A stretch of 64,000 nucleotides of DNA, taken from NCBI GenBank assembly GCA_037576195.1, contig CM075104.1:7446775-7510774 (forward strand). The letters are read 5' to 3'. Below the pieces are notes generated by a model that worked only from the letters and a program-made list of their open reading frames with translations, did not search any database and was not told where the DNA came from. This stretch comes from Phytoseiulus persimilis (lineage: Eukaryota; Arthropoda; Arachnida; Mesostigmata; Phytoseiidae). Shown one piece after another: positions 21,201 through 33,290 of this stretch. The position numbers and the translations under genes are program-made. The stretch's first letter is position 1. Every line of letters begins with the position of its first letter.

Positions 21201-22660
21201 CGACTTTACTGTGATCGAGTTAGTTCCATGTGGGCTGACCGTTGAAATCCGCGCCGGAGTTCGCACATCGGGCCCTTGGACGACAGACAAGAGGAGGAGG
21301 CGGATGGGAAAGGCGTCGGATCGAGCCGCGCCCCCGACGGCGGAATACTCTCCGGAGGGTTAGTTCAATATGGCGAGGTTCTCGAGATTTGTTCGTCCCG
21401 GAAGGAGCCGGCAACGAACTGCAAAAGAACGCCGACATCTCCACGGCCGACCGCTCGGACCTGTCGTCATCGTCAGGAGCCTTGTTGCTGCCGCTGCGGT
21501 TGTCGTCGTTCCGTCTGAAATGAATCCAACTCACGCTTTAGGCCCATGCATTCCGTCTCCTGGGACGGAGTTTGGAATTTAATCAAACGTAGTGCTGACC
21601 AGCTCACTCTTGCGGGCCACCATTCAGTCACAGTTGGCGATTCGATGTGAAATCTCCGTTCATGAATATCCTTCTCGAACGGTTCCGCCGCTCTGAGGAT
21701 TCATTTTCAACTCGACAGCAATCTCTCGCGGCATCCAACGATTTTCGTGGGTTTCTTCGCTTGGCTTCGCCTCATCTCGCATTGTCTGCTTCGTTTCAAT
21801 TAACCGACCGGAGCAGCCTACAAAGCCACGGAGACGATCCAGGGAGCCATGCAAGTCACCCAACGAGGCTGACCTCTCTCCCCGACTCACTGGACGGTGA
21901 CAGTTCCGCTCGTGGTGGCGGCGGTGTCGTTGGGGGAAAAAGCTTCATGGGACCCGAACTTGCTCGTGACGGCTGCGACAAGTTTTCGTCCCTCCGCCGA
22001 TTTTTCCCAAAGTCCGAGACGCAATGAACGCGAAAAGTCTGGGGAATGGATAGCATCTTGGAACGTTCATTCGCTCATCCGTGGCGGAGTTCCGGACGAT
22101 TCCGCAGGTTCACATCGACCTAAAAGCCTCAGCCCCTATCGGGACTTCAAATCCTGAATCGAGCCTGATCGCGGAAATGTGCCCAACCGACGGAAATAGT
22201 CTCTTGGAAATTCCACTCAGTCGACATACCGATCACGCCGAATAACGGGAAATGATTTGTTATCGAGAACTTTTCATATTGCTCGGTGGGAAACGAATAA
22301 CCTTTGTGGCACTTACGCACGTTTTCCAAGTCACGTTCCCCCCTGCGCGATTCGGTCGAAAACCACGCGTCTGGCAAAAAAAAAAAATGTGATTGCCGAG
22401 GGCGTGCGCAGGGGCCGCGACTCCCCCCGAATTTTCGTTCGGCCTCCAGAGTTAATGATCGTAGGGCTAACAAAGGAGGTTCGAACCGATCCTATGTTTT
22501 TTTCGCAAGTCGTCATTTTCCCTCCCGAGTAACTGGAATTGGGACGTGCAAAATGCGCCATCACGGGAATTATCGGAAGATGCTCCCTCTCCGAGCTAAG
22601 CATCGATTCGCATGGGCACAAAATTCTGCTGGCAGACCCTGAAAGTTGTCATGAGCTCGA
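18290..22660. other. Unassigned CpG-rich sequence
   Basis: No recognisable domain. Stop-free frames overlap on both strands at 19520-20020 and 21220-21580. At 21370 an ATG in good context (CAATATGGCG) opens a 70-codon frame with an Arg-rich start and a hydrophobic Ala/Val stretch at about residues 32-47. All three plus frames are open there, so it is not convincing. A run of 12 A lies at 22376-22387. CCGT repeats occur at 19786-19800. Confidence 0.3.
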
Positions 22661-22679
22661 TGAGATCTATCGGCTTCTG

Positions 22680-23375
22680 ATTGATGAAGCCAGGTCGCCG
22701 AAAGGGATCCAAACCAGGCTTGAGATTGAAAGACAGAGACCTCATTGAAGAAGAGAATGACGCAAGTCGAGAAACGATTCAACGGCAGAGACTTGAAAGA
22801 ACTATCAACCCGCCAAGCGAGGATGGGTCTCAGGAGCTACGAGAAATGTGTGAAAGAAACGCTGAATAATAAGCTGAATGAGGCATGGCAAAAGGGTATG
22901 CCGTAAAAGGAGTCCCTCGAACGAGATAATGATTTCAGAGAATATCGAGGAATTATCGAACACTTTAATGATAATAGTAGGGGTAGTCGACTGCCCGTGA
23001 ATGCCGGAGCGGGAGGTCTACAAACTGTGAAATACAGGTCAAGATACGTAGACATCGAAGCCACCTGCCAACAACGCGAGAAGGAGGACCAAACAATGGA
23101 ACATGTGCTCCTCGAATGTGGAGAAATCCTAGATGCTGACTGTATAATACAGGAACAACCGGAACTACACGGAAGTAGCACGCCGAGAATGATATCCGAC
23201 ACCAAAAGAAACCTTGAGAGATGGAAACGGAAAAAAGGACCCAGACCGTATGTGTTAAAATAAGAATAACCACATCGTGGACCAGCTGAGTCATCGCCGC
23301 GTACTGAAGGTCTCCTGCTATGTTTGGAATGCGAATACAGCGGGAGGATGGTCAATAAACAATCAATCAATCATT
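22680..23375 (+). mobile_element. Non-LTR retrotransposon (LINE), 3' end, 5' truncated
   Basis: The 3' part of a LINE open reading frame is followed by about 90 bases of untranslated sequence, an AATAAA signal at about 23354 and a terminal CAAT repeat (three units at 23360-23371). Ending in a short tandem repeat instead of poly-A is typical of several non-LTR clades. The upstream boundary is unclear; a first open piece starts near 22680 in another frame. The absence of the reverse transcriptase fits the usual 5' truncation. Confidence 0.7.
22823..23263 (+). pseudogene. LINE ORF2 C-terminal region
   Basis: One frame of 146 codons is broken by a single TAA at 22904. In order it shows NEAWQKGMP, KESLERDNDFREY, FNDNSRGSRLPVNAGAGGL, KYRSRYVDI and a finger-like segment with MEHVLLECGE, and it ends ERWKRKKGPRPYVLK. 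This order (a substrate-like S-x-x-L region, SRGS ... A-x-AG-x-L, then C-x-x-C ... EH-x-x-x-EC) is what I know from the C-termini of LINEs in ticks and other arthropods. In the finger the second Cys is replaced (CQQR), so metal binding is probably lost. The function in the family is RNA or DNA contact during target-primed insertion. Confidence 0.7.
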
Positions 23376-23379
23376 AGTA

Positions 23380-25350
23380 GAAAGTTTTTCATTCATCATA
23401 ATCAGCAATCAGTGTGGAGCTGAATCAATCAAATCTCGTTGTCTCGTCCGTTTCGTGCGAAACCCGGCAGTGTCGTTCCAGGGCGATCCTCGGGACTCAA
23501 AATCCCCGGGAACAGCTATATCGGACGCGGTACTGGAGCTCTGCAGCTCCTTTCCACAGCAGACACAGCACGGGAAACGACTTCTTCCATAAAACGTTAC
23601 TCAGACACGTTTTCAATTGCTTCGCGTTGGCATCGTCTGGCTAATGAGGTAACAGTTTTCCTCTTACTGAATTTTTGAGGTGTTTCGAAACCCCGCGAAA
23701 ATTTCGTAATCCTTCTATTTACATGGGAGCATGGTTGCAATCGGTTTTCTGAAGAGCATGCGGCTTCCTCGAACTGGGATTTCTAGCGAGGATCCCACCC
23801 GGATGTCTTGAGCGCGGTTTCAGATATTTCTTCTGGTTGTAGCGCTAGTGGTGTCGGTCGTCTTGGGTCATACAACGCCTGAGGTGTATTCACTAGTGAG
23901 GGTAACCAGCGCAGCTCTGTTTACTCGCACGTCTTCTGCTTCGCTCTCTACGTCGATGGGCCGGCAGGCGTTGTCCAAAGTGGGCGTAGCTTGAGCCCGG
24001 ACGAATAAATTTCCTTCTTTTCACGCAAAACTCGCTCGAGCTGTCGGACCTTGCTGGGAGCAGGTTGTTGCGTGAAAGTGGGGAAGCCGAGGCCGACGCG
24101 CGAGAATGGCCGTACAGCCGCCTGGGGAAGCGGGGAGACCTCAGGAGTTGAAGAACTGAGGCACGTCTGGGACTCACGAGGATCGGGGATGGAAGTTAGG
24201 CAAGAAAGCAAGCGAGCGAGCCAGCCAGCCAGCCACCCGGCAGCCATACGAATAATGGCTCACAAGAAGGGAAAGAACTGGCCCAGATTCATTAGCAACG
24301 ACGAACCAACCTGAAGAAAGCAGAATTAATGCCTATAGAATGCACAAGGTCTCCTCCGCTGCTGTGCGTGCCAACCGCTTTCACTCCCGCCAGGCTTTAT
24401 GCGACCAAAACAAGCGGAAAACGTGCGGGTGACGGGTGCTGTTCGTGGAAGACTCCGTTTCAATGCTCCTCCATCTCCAATTGACAACCTCAGCTCCATT
24501 CCGGTGGAATATGAAGCAGAGAAGGAAACGCAGGTTGCAGAAACGAGGGGGTCGAGAACGGGTCGGGAAAACTTTGCACATAACTGCTCTTGACGAGCAC
24601 GCAGGCTGGAGTCCGGGTGAGCGAGAGCACGCGGTTGATCTCCTCGAAGGTCGGATCCCACGGCTGATTGTTTTGATTGTCGAGACTCCCGAAGCGTCCG
24701 CGGACTTCGCGTCGAGTTCATTCCCCTGTCGCGTCTCCTGCCACGTGCGATAGTATCCGCTGTCGCCGTCCCTCGTCGCTCTGTTTTGCTGTTCCGTTTT
24801 CCGAAATTCTCACCATTTCTCGCTCCGAGGTTTCTTCTGTTGTTTGCTGCCAGTTGTTAGCACAGCAAATATGTCCCTTTAGATCCGATGAGCATGATAG
24901 TTCCTCCGCGCACAGCTCGAAAAGCTCCGCACGTCGAGTCAGCGCGGGTCTGTCCGGGAGTGAATATTCAAAGCAAGCAGTCGGCCAACCTAACACTGCT
25001 CCAGACGCTCGGCCAGTCAAAATGGCAGGAACTTTCCAACCTGTGTCGAGAGGAAAAAGCCGCGGTACATTCGGTGCTGTGCGGAGGAGGAAGTCGGCGG
25101 CAAAAAGAGAAAGCGGAGAAACGCTTGAGATACCGGTTGACCTGCTCTTCCTGAGATAGGCACAGATTCGAACGCAGTTGGGAAGACGATTCGAGACGCA
25201 ACTGTCACGACCCGCCGATCGACGGGAGGCAGCCGAGCAAGAATCGACCAAAGTCTTAACGTGGTCGGTCTTGGAGCCGCCGTCGCATTCCTCGACTCGG
25301 AAGAGTTTAAATAGCAGACACAGACGAAGCACGGTTTAGACAGGTTGTCT
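23380..25350. other. Unassigned sequence with tetranucleotide repeats
   Basis: No gene named. Long overlapping frames occur on both strands at 24680-25360 (204 codons on the minus strand, 160 on the plus), with no known motif. At 24211-24235 AGCG units are followed by four AGCC units. At 24255 an ATG opens a 19-codon Lys-rich peptide frame that I do not regard as a gene. Confidence 0.3.
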
Positions 25351-25352
25351 GC

Positions 25353-26135
25353 TTGCTGCATTTTGCCCGCTCAGCTGGCCACGCTACGTACTCTTGTCCT
25401 CGTTGTGCATCCTGCAGCAACCGGAGATTGAGTGACTCCCCGTTCGACTCGAGAGAAATGCTGACTAACCGACTCTTCTCCGGAAAAGTTCGAACGCCGA
25501 GAAGGAACTCGACGTATCGCGTTTCGATTCGGAAAATCCTTAAAGACGCGCTACCTGAGCTCACAACCGATCTTGGCAGACATCCACTGATGTTCTTCCC
25601 GGTCTTTTCGATGGAAGGGGATGCGGTCGGCCTCCGCTTCCGATGTCCACGACGGTTACAGTCCGACCACTTGATGCGCACATTCCATCGATTTCGTCCC
25701 AACGCTTCATCCGCCTCGTCTGAAAGAACTGTCACGCAAACGTTCGTCTCTATCCCGGCACCGCTGACTGACCGGCTTCACGTGGCCGCTCGCCAGCGTT
25801 GGGTTCCTCCATTTTTCCCCTTCCCTTGCTATGATGCGGCGACTCGGTGTTTTCTTCGGCCTCACCGAACACGACCGCAAGCCGTCACATTGCAACTAAG
25901 CCCGCCAAACTGTCCAGCGGTCCAGTCGGCCGGCTTGCCACTGAACTGCTGCATTGACGGAAACACGTTTTTGTCAACGACGTCAACGTCGATAAAGGAA
26001 TCGCAATGTCAATCGCCTCACGCGCGGCTCCTCCTTCTCCAAGTTGGCAAGCTCCCCTCGCGTTCCCATTCCTCCACGAAGATCCATCCTGTTGAACAGA
26101 GATACAACGAGGAGAGTGACGAACTGGCCAGATAG
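25353..26135 (+). CDS. Longest open frame in the window, 260 codons, function unknown
   Basis: The frame begins with ATG at 25353 and ends at 26135. By my estimate the longest stop-free run expected by chance here is about 190 codons, so this one is mildly unusual. The protein would be rich in Arg, Ser, Pro and Thr, with a Cys cluster near the start (Cys15, Cys18, Cys21) and no other feature: no signal peptide, membrane segment or known domain. The minus strand is open in part of it too. It may be a retained exon, a decayed element frame or chance. I could not assign a family. Confidence 0.18.
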   Translation: MLHFARSAGHATYSCPRCASCSNRRLSDSPFDSREMLTNRLFSGKVRTPRRNSTYRVSIRKILKDALPELTTDLGRHPLMFFPVFSMEGDAVGLRFRCPRRLQSDHLMRTFHRFRPNASSASSERTVTQTFVSIPAPLTDRLHVAARQRWVPPFFPFPCYDAATRCFLRPHRTRPQAVTLQLSPPNCPAVQSAGLPLNCCIDGNTFLSTTSTSIKESQCQSPHARLLLLQVGKLPSRSHSSTKIHPVEQRYNEESDELAR

Positions 26136-27386
26136 CGACTGGACGGCAGGGGAAAAAAGACACACTGACCAACAGGGAAGCGACAACGACGTTAAAAAGC
26201 AAAGAGATGAATGAGGCGGGAGGTTTCGTTGCCTCATGAATCGCAAGATACATTCCTCATCGACAGCGGTGGCACCGAGCCGGCTTGGCTTCGAAATGTT
26301 CGCGTTCGTCTCCTTCGCATCCTGGGTTGGGATAATGCGCATCGATCTCTGATTGGACAGCTCTGGAATATGGAAGCCGAACCTCTGTTGACAGCTTTCA
26401 ACTGCGTGAGTGATTTATTTCGAGCGATTTCATTGTTCCCGGAAGCTTGAATCGGAGTGTGTTCGTTGATGAGGTCGCGCTGGCTTCATTCGTTCGGATT
26501 TCGACCTTGATCCTCCGGTTGAACTTGTTATGCGTTCCGGCGGATGTCGTAGCAAAGCAGTTGGTCGTAGTGCGGAGTTTGGTGTCAATTGAGACGACAT
26601 CGGCGTCGGCTGTTCTAGATCTTCATCGAGATGCGCATCACCTGATTGCGAGAGATGATCTGAGAATGACATCTTATTAAACTCCTTACTCTGCGTGAAG
26701 CCGCTCGTCTCCCACCACGTGTGGGGTTCTCAGAAAATGCTGATAACGAATGACGAGAGTCAGATGTGTTCTTCGAGGAGAATCTTCTGGTACTGGGACG
26801 ATTCGATGATCCGATGCGAGTCGCGGATGACTTAGCGCCCCCGTCGGATGATGTGCAACAGTTCGATTGTCGGATCCGTTTTTGTCTTCTGGAAAGTGCT
26901 CTCGTGTGTCTGAGGAACGCCGGGGAAAGTGACGTAGAACGAGCAGCGGGCTGCCCCGGGTGCTGCGTTGAGGAGTCACTTGATTCATTGGGTTTGTTTG
27001 TCGTCCCCGGCATTCCTTTCGAGGCTGCTTCACCGTCCGTGAAGAGGAAATCCGAGCAATGGACATGCACAGCGTGTCTGTTATTCGTATCCTTGTTCGC
27101 TGCCGTTGAGGAAGAGGACAACGAAGGGGAAGGCATTACATTATGATGTAAATTCGCTCCTCGCGGTTCGCACGCGAACCCCTCGTATACAACCCGGTTC
27201 GCCTACCACATCTCGTCCTCCGAAATACCGTTCCCTCGCGTACGGTCCGTGAACAGTTGTAAAAAGCAGATAGAAGACTGCTGGCCGCTGTTCGATCTGG
27301 GAGCCGCACCCTTGTACTCGCTTGCGGTGAATCTAATCACCTTCCTCTCTCTCTATCGTCATTCATATCAGGCTCAACATGAATGA
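26136..27386. other. Region open in several frames on both strands
   Basis: Plus frames of 79, 77 and 126 codons (26211-27146) and minus frames of 80, 126 and 173 codons (26430-27136) overlap. The minus ones are rich in Ser, Arg, Pro and His, and the one that starts at 26672 has an ATG with A at -3. No domain decides between the strands. A good 3' splice site on the plus strand, with a CT-rich tract and a CTAATC branch-like motif, ends at about 27371. Confidence 0.25.
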
Positions 27387-27764
27387 TTACCAACGAACTT
27401 GGTGATTCGAAACGACCGCCAAGCGTTCCCGGAAGTTCAAACGATCGCTGTGGATTTTCGTGGCGTTCAGGCAATTTGTCAGTCGGAACCGTGCCGCAAG
27501 TTCGGAGGAACGAGAGCTCAGGAAGCGTGCAAGATCTCGCAAACTAACACGAAGAAGAAAGATTGGCTGCAGAAGATCGAACTGATTTTTCCGCTCACAG
27601 CGGCACTGAATCGGCGACGTTGGCTGCAGTTGTTAAACCGAGTTTCGCCCTCCAGAAGCGTTAGTACAAGCTCGCCTGCATGGCCGAAGCTGATCGTGTC
27701 TGTAAAGCTAACGAGCCACATCGGTGACGCTGCAACGGCACCGACAAAAGCAGCGGCACCCTGA
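27387..27764 (+). CDS. Candidate exon or decayed frame, function unknown
   Basis: Open for 125 codons after a TGA at 27384, with no ATG near the start. The strong 3' splice site at about 27371 lies just upstream but outside the open frame, which weakens the case. The product would be basic with a Lys-rich segment (NTKKKDWLQKIEL) and a Ser/Pro-rich end. The opposite strand is open over much of it. No family recognised. Confidence 0.15.
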   Translation, partial: LPTNLVIRNDRQAFPEVQTIAVDFRGVQAICQSEPCRKFGGTRAQEACKISQTNTKKKDWLQKIELIFPLTAALNRRRWLQLLNRVSPSRSVSTSSPAWPKLIVSVKLTSHIGDAATAPTKAAAP

Positions 27765-28200
27765 CAAGTAGGGAGCAGAGCAAGAAAACGACGTCGAACC
27801 CTCGTCTCTACCGCCCGCACGTTCAGCCGAGCAGTCCGTCCGTCAGGCAATCTTACCGAGAGGACCTTGTCTCTGCTCCACATGCAGAGACAATGCGGAC
27901 CCCGATGTGCTTAAATCGGCAATTAAGCCGAATGTAAGCGATTGGAACTTCTGAAGTGATAAAATGAGATGGAGGGGGAGGCCTGCCTGGGCAATCGTAA
28001 CGGAGAGCTTGTTGGGGCAAACTCAATTCGTGAAAAATAACTTCGTTCGGGACACGGGTAACGGCACGAGTTAACGATACGAGGAGAGTGTTTTGCAAAA
28101 AGCACGGTTTCCGATTAGTGTTTTGGAGGAGCTCTTCAGTGAATCCAGCGTGTTTCCGAACAAAATGAGGAATCTTCTCCTCAGAATAAGGAAAAAGTAA

Positions 28201-28338
28201 TTTCGTTGCAACGCACCGAGTAGGAGGAGCAGGCATGTATTCACATTTGAGACGACTGATGATCTTCTTGAACGATACCATGAACGTACGATTGATGTGA
28301 AGGGAAGAACTTCTTCTTTTCTCGACGAGGACTTTCAG
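28201..28338 (+). CDS. Candidate exon ending at a perfect 5' splice site
   Basis: A plus frame of 46 codons opens after a TAA at 28198-28200 and runs to TTTCAG|GTAAGT, with the donor at 28339 and the last codon complete. Its end is acidic and hydrophilic (DDLLERYHERTIDVKG, then SSFLDEDFQ). Possible 3' splice sites lie at several AG positions between 28219 and 28252 but none has a long pyrimidine tract. The same DNA is open on the minus strand for 142 codons (28281-27853). The pyrimidine-rich lead just before the donor also allows a juxtaposed 3'/5' splice site. Confidence 0.2.
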
Positions 28339-28344
28339 GTAAGT

Positions 28345-31300
28345 GAATCCCGGTTTCTCGGTGGAGATTCAGCAGAAGTTATCTCCGGGACACTCGGTGT
28401 CGCGCAGCACGACTCGCGGACGGGGGCATTGCCGCGCGAGCCGCACGCAACGACTCGGTTACACACTCGTGCACACAAATCCACTCATCCCAGCTCAACA
28501 GGTCGCGTGGGGAGCACTAGTGGCAACAGCTATGACAGCCATGTCCTCCGCGGTGAGGGTAGCGACCGGCGCTGGTAACGACGGCCGAGGGAGGGCCTCA
28601 GTTTCGTACCCCCTTAATTAGTCGAGGCTTACTTACTCAGTAAACATAACTGCACTGTTTTTTTTCCTCCGCCGGAGAGGCACGCAGAAAGGCTCAAGGC
28701 CGCACAGGTGGAACAGGTCAGCGTGCCTCCGCATTGCGCGATACCCAGCACACACGGACCCCAATTTCCTCGATCCCAAAGCTGAGAGGTTCCCTTGCTG
28801 GCTCCAAGTTCCCCAGTCTTGCTTTCGTCTGAATATTGGCGGCTCGCCGTTGGGAACGCGTTCTTGCTCAACTCGATGTTTTGACTCCGACGGAGAACGG
28901 CCCGCCCTCCGCCAGAAAAAGTGGAGGACAGAACGCTCGGTTTTCCACCGAAGAAATTATTCAGATCCTTTCCCTTCGATCCCGCATAACCCGGATTGCG
29001 TTTCCGATTACGTCATCCGGCAGTTAGGAATCAAGAGCAAGCTCACAAAGATGATGTTCCCGCGGCAGAATCGAATCGCTGTCGGGAACGTCTGTCTGAG
29101 CGACTAGCCGCTCGTTTGACCAATCGATTCATCGGTTGATCGCCATTTCCTCCAGCTCGGTATTCCTTCCCTTTACAGAGCAAACATGGGAAAAGCCGTT
29201 CCGAGTGTTGACCTCTCGACTTCCCCAACGAGATAGGATCGCAGGTTCCATTTCAGTCCCTCGCATCCAACTTCTACTGAACTCTTGGGCGACTGTTTCT
29301 ACCGAGTGACCTCTTGGTGCGGACTTGAATCCATCGCTCGACCCAATCAGGCCGAACCTACAGAGAGATTCCGATTGGCTGAGCGGAATCGCGATCCAGC
29401 GTTGGCGATCCAACGCTTTTGCGATCGCTACTCGGTTGGCCCGACAAGAGGATACAATGTGTCGATGCCCCTCGTATAAAGGCTGAATTTAATCGAGACG
29501 ACCAGAGCCCAGAGAAGAATAAGTGGACGAAGCCGAGGAGAGGACAAAGGATGGGAGCCCTCGTCTATTATTTGGTGTTAACGAAGCCCTCCGGAGGTCG
29601 GGAGCCCCCCTCGAGAAATCGAGTTGGGCAAGTATCGCGAGAGGTCGTAATGGCGGCGGGCCCCCAGCGGGGTCGGAAGAAGCACTCTTCGCGGCGGCGT
29701 TTAAGAATAGGAAATCCGACTGCCCGCCGTCGTTCCGGTGTGATATGGCAGTGTTTCCAGGGAAGGTGTGTTTTGAGCTAGTGAGAACGAGCGCCTCCGC
29801 GTGGCGAAAAGCCGTTGGGCACGTCGCCCTTCCGACGGCTCCCATGCGTGCAGCTCTGACTTTGCGTACTCGCTCCGCCACGGAAGGCGGGAGCTCCGTT
29901 CGGCGTGCGTACGTCGACGACAGAAAAGCGAAACAATAGCGCAGCCGGATTGGCAAACGGACGAGCAAGTGGAAAAGGGGAAACCAACCCGTCAGGGAGC
30001 CTGGTGCGATGCGGAAGATGATGAAGTAACAGACTCGATTTAATTAGCCATGGGCTGCTTCTGTTTTCGTCGACGCCCTCGGTTTTTGTCGACCATGTGC
30101 AACGCATCCCTGCTTGTTCATCATTCCAGATGAAAGGCTGAGTGGCCTTTCAGCTCGGTAACGATTCGCGCATTTATTTTGGCCCAAGTTTCTCTTCAAA
30201 GTAGAATTTCGCAAGTGGTAACGTCATAAAAACTCTCGGAGAGGAAGAGGGACGATGGACACACAGCTCGAGAGCCCCTGCGGATATGGCTGCGTGGGAA
30301 GTGGGAGAAGGAGGAAAACCGCTCGCTAAAAACCCGGGGAGCTAAGCCCCACTCCAAAACATCGAACTTCAGGAATGTTTCCGGGAGGAGCGCGGGCTCG
30401 AAAGGCTCGGGACGCATGGAGCTTCACCTCCATGCTTGATTCGAGAAATGCCAAAACTGAAGCTCTGCCTGTGCGAACGTGGGAGCATGATAGGGGGACC
30501 TCCCCCACCCGCTGTCCCCCTTCCGAGGACGGAGTTCTGAGCTTGTGAACGTTTGCCAAAATGGATGACCGTTCCGATACCGCGTGGACAGTGTCCGCGG
30601 TTGGCAGAGGGGTCTGATTCCACGTTTCCTCCTCCAGAGACTTCGTGCGGCTCAGATGTGAGGAGCTCCTCCCCAGGATCCTGACCCGGGCTGGACCACG
30701 TTGTCCGCTACGAGTTGTTGTCTGACAGGGAGACGGTGAAAACGAGCACGAACCGATACGGCTGAAACTTGGTGAGGTAATATGTCGTCAGGTGTGTTGT
30801 CTGGCCTTCCTGCGTGCGAATGCGCGGTTCGACTCCTAGCCCCTATCCAAAGTTCACAAAAGGTCTCGTGAGGAGCTCGCGGACTCTTCCAGACGAGGGC
30901 GACCTTGACCTCGTAATCGTGAGGAATCTATTGCCACCGATCGTTATTTTCCAGCAGGCCCAGAGATGATTGGAGTTCGGTCCAGCGATGGAAAACACTT
31001 CGACGGATCGGGTAATTTTCCGGAGAGAAGCCGCGATAGGCGGCACTTTTGAAATCAGCGGCATCGGAATAGAATATTTGCTCGTGGACGAAACCGTTCA
31101 TTGCACAGAGATAACGGGGAGCGATCTCGTAGTCGGAGACAAGCGGATAGAGGTCGAAAGGCGAACCGAGGCTTCAGTCCGGCAGCAGTCCGGGAGAGTT
31201 CGCGAGCGGAGCTGGCGGCCTTTGTTGCTGACGATCGTTACACCGGACGGATGATGACGCGGCCTCGCGCTAAGACAGATGGATAATGGGATCGGCTGTC

Positions 31301-33115
31301 GGAGCGGCCAATTATTCTAGCTGACCCGAAGTAGAACTTTGCTGTGAGCCTGTGTACTTGGTGAAGGAAACGATAAGAACACAACATATTCAACAGCGGG
31401 AAATGCATCGACCCGGCGAGTAGGTGTGAAAATCACTCCAACCATGAAGCGAATTCTCCACACCCTATTTGTCGAGCCTGCCGTATCAGTTGTCAGGACC
31501 CGCGACAAACTCGTTGGAATCAGGACGGCCGAGAGGCACGCGGCGAACCCACTCTCGTCGCCATTTTCTCCTCCAGGCTTTCACTCACATTGCTCGGACA
31601 CCTTACCTCGATCGCTCGATGATCCGGGAGAAAGGGAGAGGAATGACGACGACTGTTGCCGCGTCGGTCCACTTGACGGTTCCGTTAGAGTGTCAACAAC
31701 ACCACCGCCGCCGCGTCGTCTTCAACATAACCTCCCCCCGCCGTTCGCAACGTCGAACCCATGGATCTTCGCTCCGTGCTTCCTTCCGTACCCGCTCCCA
31801 GGCTCATCCCGCGATCCCCCCTGCCCCTCCTCCGTTTCACTCTGGAAACAAAGCGAGAACACTCGGTTCTATGGAGGGCAGGAGGAGGTACGCGTTGCTC
31901 CGGTGCGCGACCCGACCGGATGCTTGATTGGTGCGAGGAGATATGTTTCTCAATTGAGAGCCGATGCGATCCGGTGCTCGAAGTTGGACTCCTCTTCGAT
32001 CTCTCAACAGCGGATCCCCCCTCGCTAGCAGATCCGCGCGGTCGCGAGCCGGCTCCCAACTGGCTCCGGACGGGATATATTCTATTCCCTATCGACTCAG
32101 CTGGCCGGCTCGGACCCGTCTCTAACTCTCTTTTTGCGAGTCCGGCCTCCTCGAGGATTAAAAGTAGATAAACCTCTCGAACGGTAATCGATAGATGAGC
32201 GGGAACGGAGATAGCATACGCAGATAGCGCCCGAGTGATTCCGGGCGCTCACGTGAAACGTTGTCAAGCAGCGACTCTTTCGGAAAAATCGCGTCCCGAG
32301 GAAAAAAGTGCTGAAGCGGTTCAACGATACGATCGATGCTGAATCAATGCTGATCGCCGACAGGTTCGTTAGCCGCCGGTCTCATCCGCGGGCTGACCTC
32401 AGGGATAGATTCACGAGGATCCCAATCGGGGAGGGCGAACTGCGAGATTAGACTTGAGTGCGGCCGCTCACTCGCTGCCAGATGGAATTTGTGAAGTCGA
32501 CCGAGTAAAACTAAGAGGGGGAGTGGGCGGGAACAAGTCGAGTGTCAGCGAGGAGCAGGATGAGCGGCGGGAGGTCACTGCGACCGGACCACCTGGTGCG
32601 GCCAACTGTCAAAACTGTCAAACCCGTCGGATGTGGTCACTTGACTCGCGCGGCTGGAGTCCAATTGTGGTGCGGGCGTGAATTCGAGCGGGCTAAAAGC
32701 TCGAGACTTAGCATAAAGCCCATTCCGCGAACTCATTCCGGCTCGATCTCCGCTTGGGTACACTGACGTGGCGGTGTTCGACCGCAAACTCATCGAGAGA
32801 GACACATCCGGTGACAGGGCTCCGTCTTTGTCGTCGACGAGCCGGGTGTCGTCGAGCCGAATAGATTCCGAGGCGAATGACTCGACCGAGTTGTGAATAC
32901 ACAGTGTCGCCGTCGACTCTGCGGGCTCATTTTAGGCTGTTAGTGAGGCGGGAGTTGACATTCCCCCCTAATGCAGATGAGATAGCGAAGAGATGCCCAA
33001 GGCGGGCCGGGCGTTAACTGGAGTCTCGGCCCGAGTACATTGAGGCCAGGGAGAAAAAACCGATGCAATCTCGCCTTCGGAAGGCGTCTCTGCTCCATAA
33101 TAGCTCCTTGTTAGC
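28345..33115. other. Unassigned CpG-rich sequence
   Basis: No recognisable gene. Longer open frames are plus 31426-32028 (200 codons) and plus 29523-29939 with minus 29968-29489 across it, all without named motifs. At 28850-29107 two plus frames are open at the same time and both look protein-like, which shows how poorly the eye separates coding from chance here. Confidence 0.3.
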
Positions 33116-33119
33116 TTAT

Positions 33120-33290
33120 GCGCTCCCTCGCAGATTCTCCCGCAGTGTCTGGTTTGGCGGCTGTTACTCTTGCCTCTCATCCCTCGATCCCCGTTCTCGT
33201 CGTCCCTCCTTCCGCCGCCGTCTTCCTCCGCCGGCTATCTCCGCCTCGTCTTGTCATCTCCTCTCGCCGCCACTTCCCATGGTCGCATGG
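33120..33290 (+). other. Long pyrimidine-rich tract
   Basis: About 170 bases are dominated by C and T (repeats of CTCC, TCCG, CCGCCG and CTCGTC). A TCTCCCGCAG string near its start would make a 3' splice site. An ATG at 33279 follows the tract and opens a 26-codon frame. No function can be assigned. Confidence 0.45.

Noticed and set aside
21370..21582. 70-codon frame with good start context, Arg-rich start and hydrophobic stretch
   Set aside because: All three plus frames and a minus frame are open over the same DNA because of its composition, so the protein-like look is not evidence.
28836..29107. Two overlapping plus-strand frames that both look like protein
   Set aside because: They cannot both be real, there is no clear splice signal, and neither has a known domain.
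29523..29939. AYVDD string that recalls the reverse-transcriptase active site
   Set aside because: No flanking reverse-transcriptase motif; the surrounding frame is a chance frame in GC-rich sequence.
30770..30850. Second B-box-like string GGTTCGACTCC
   Set aside because: The T-stem cannot pair and no cloverleaf can be folded around it.
31426..32028. 200-codon plus frame
   Set aside because: Within chance length for this composition, with low-complexity Pro/Ser/Arg content and other open frames across it.
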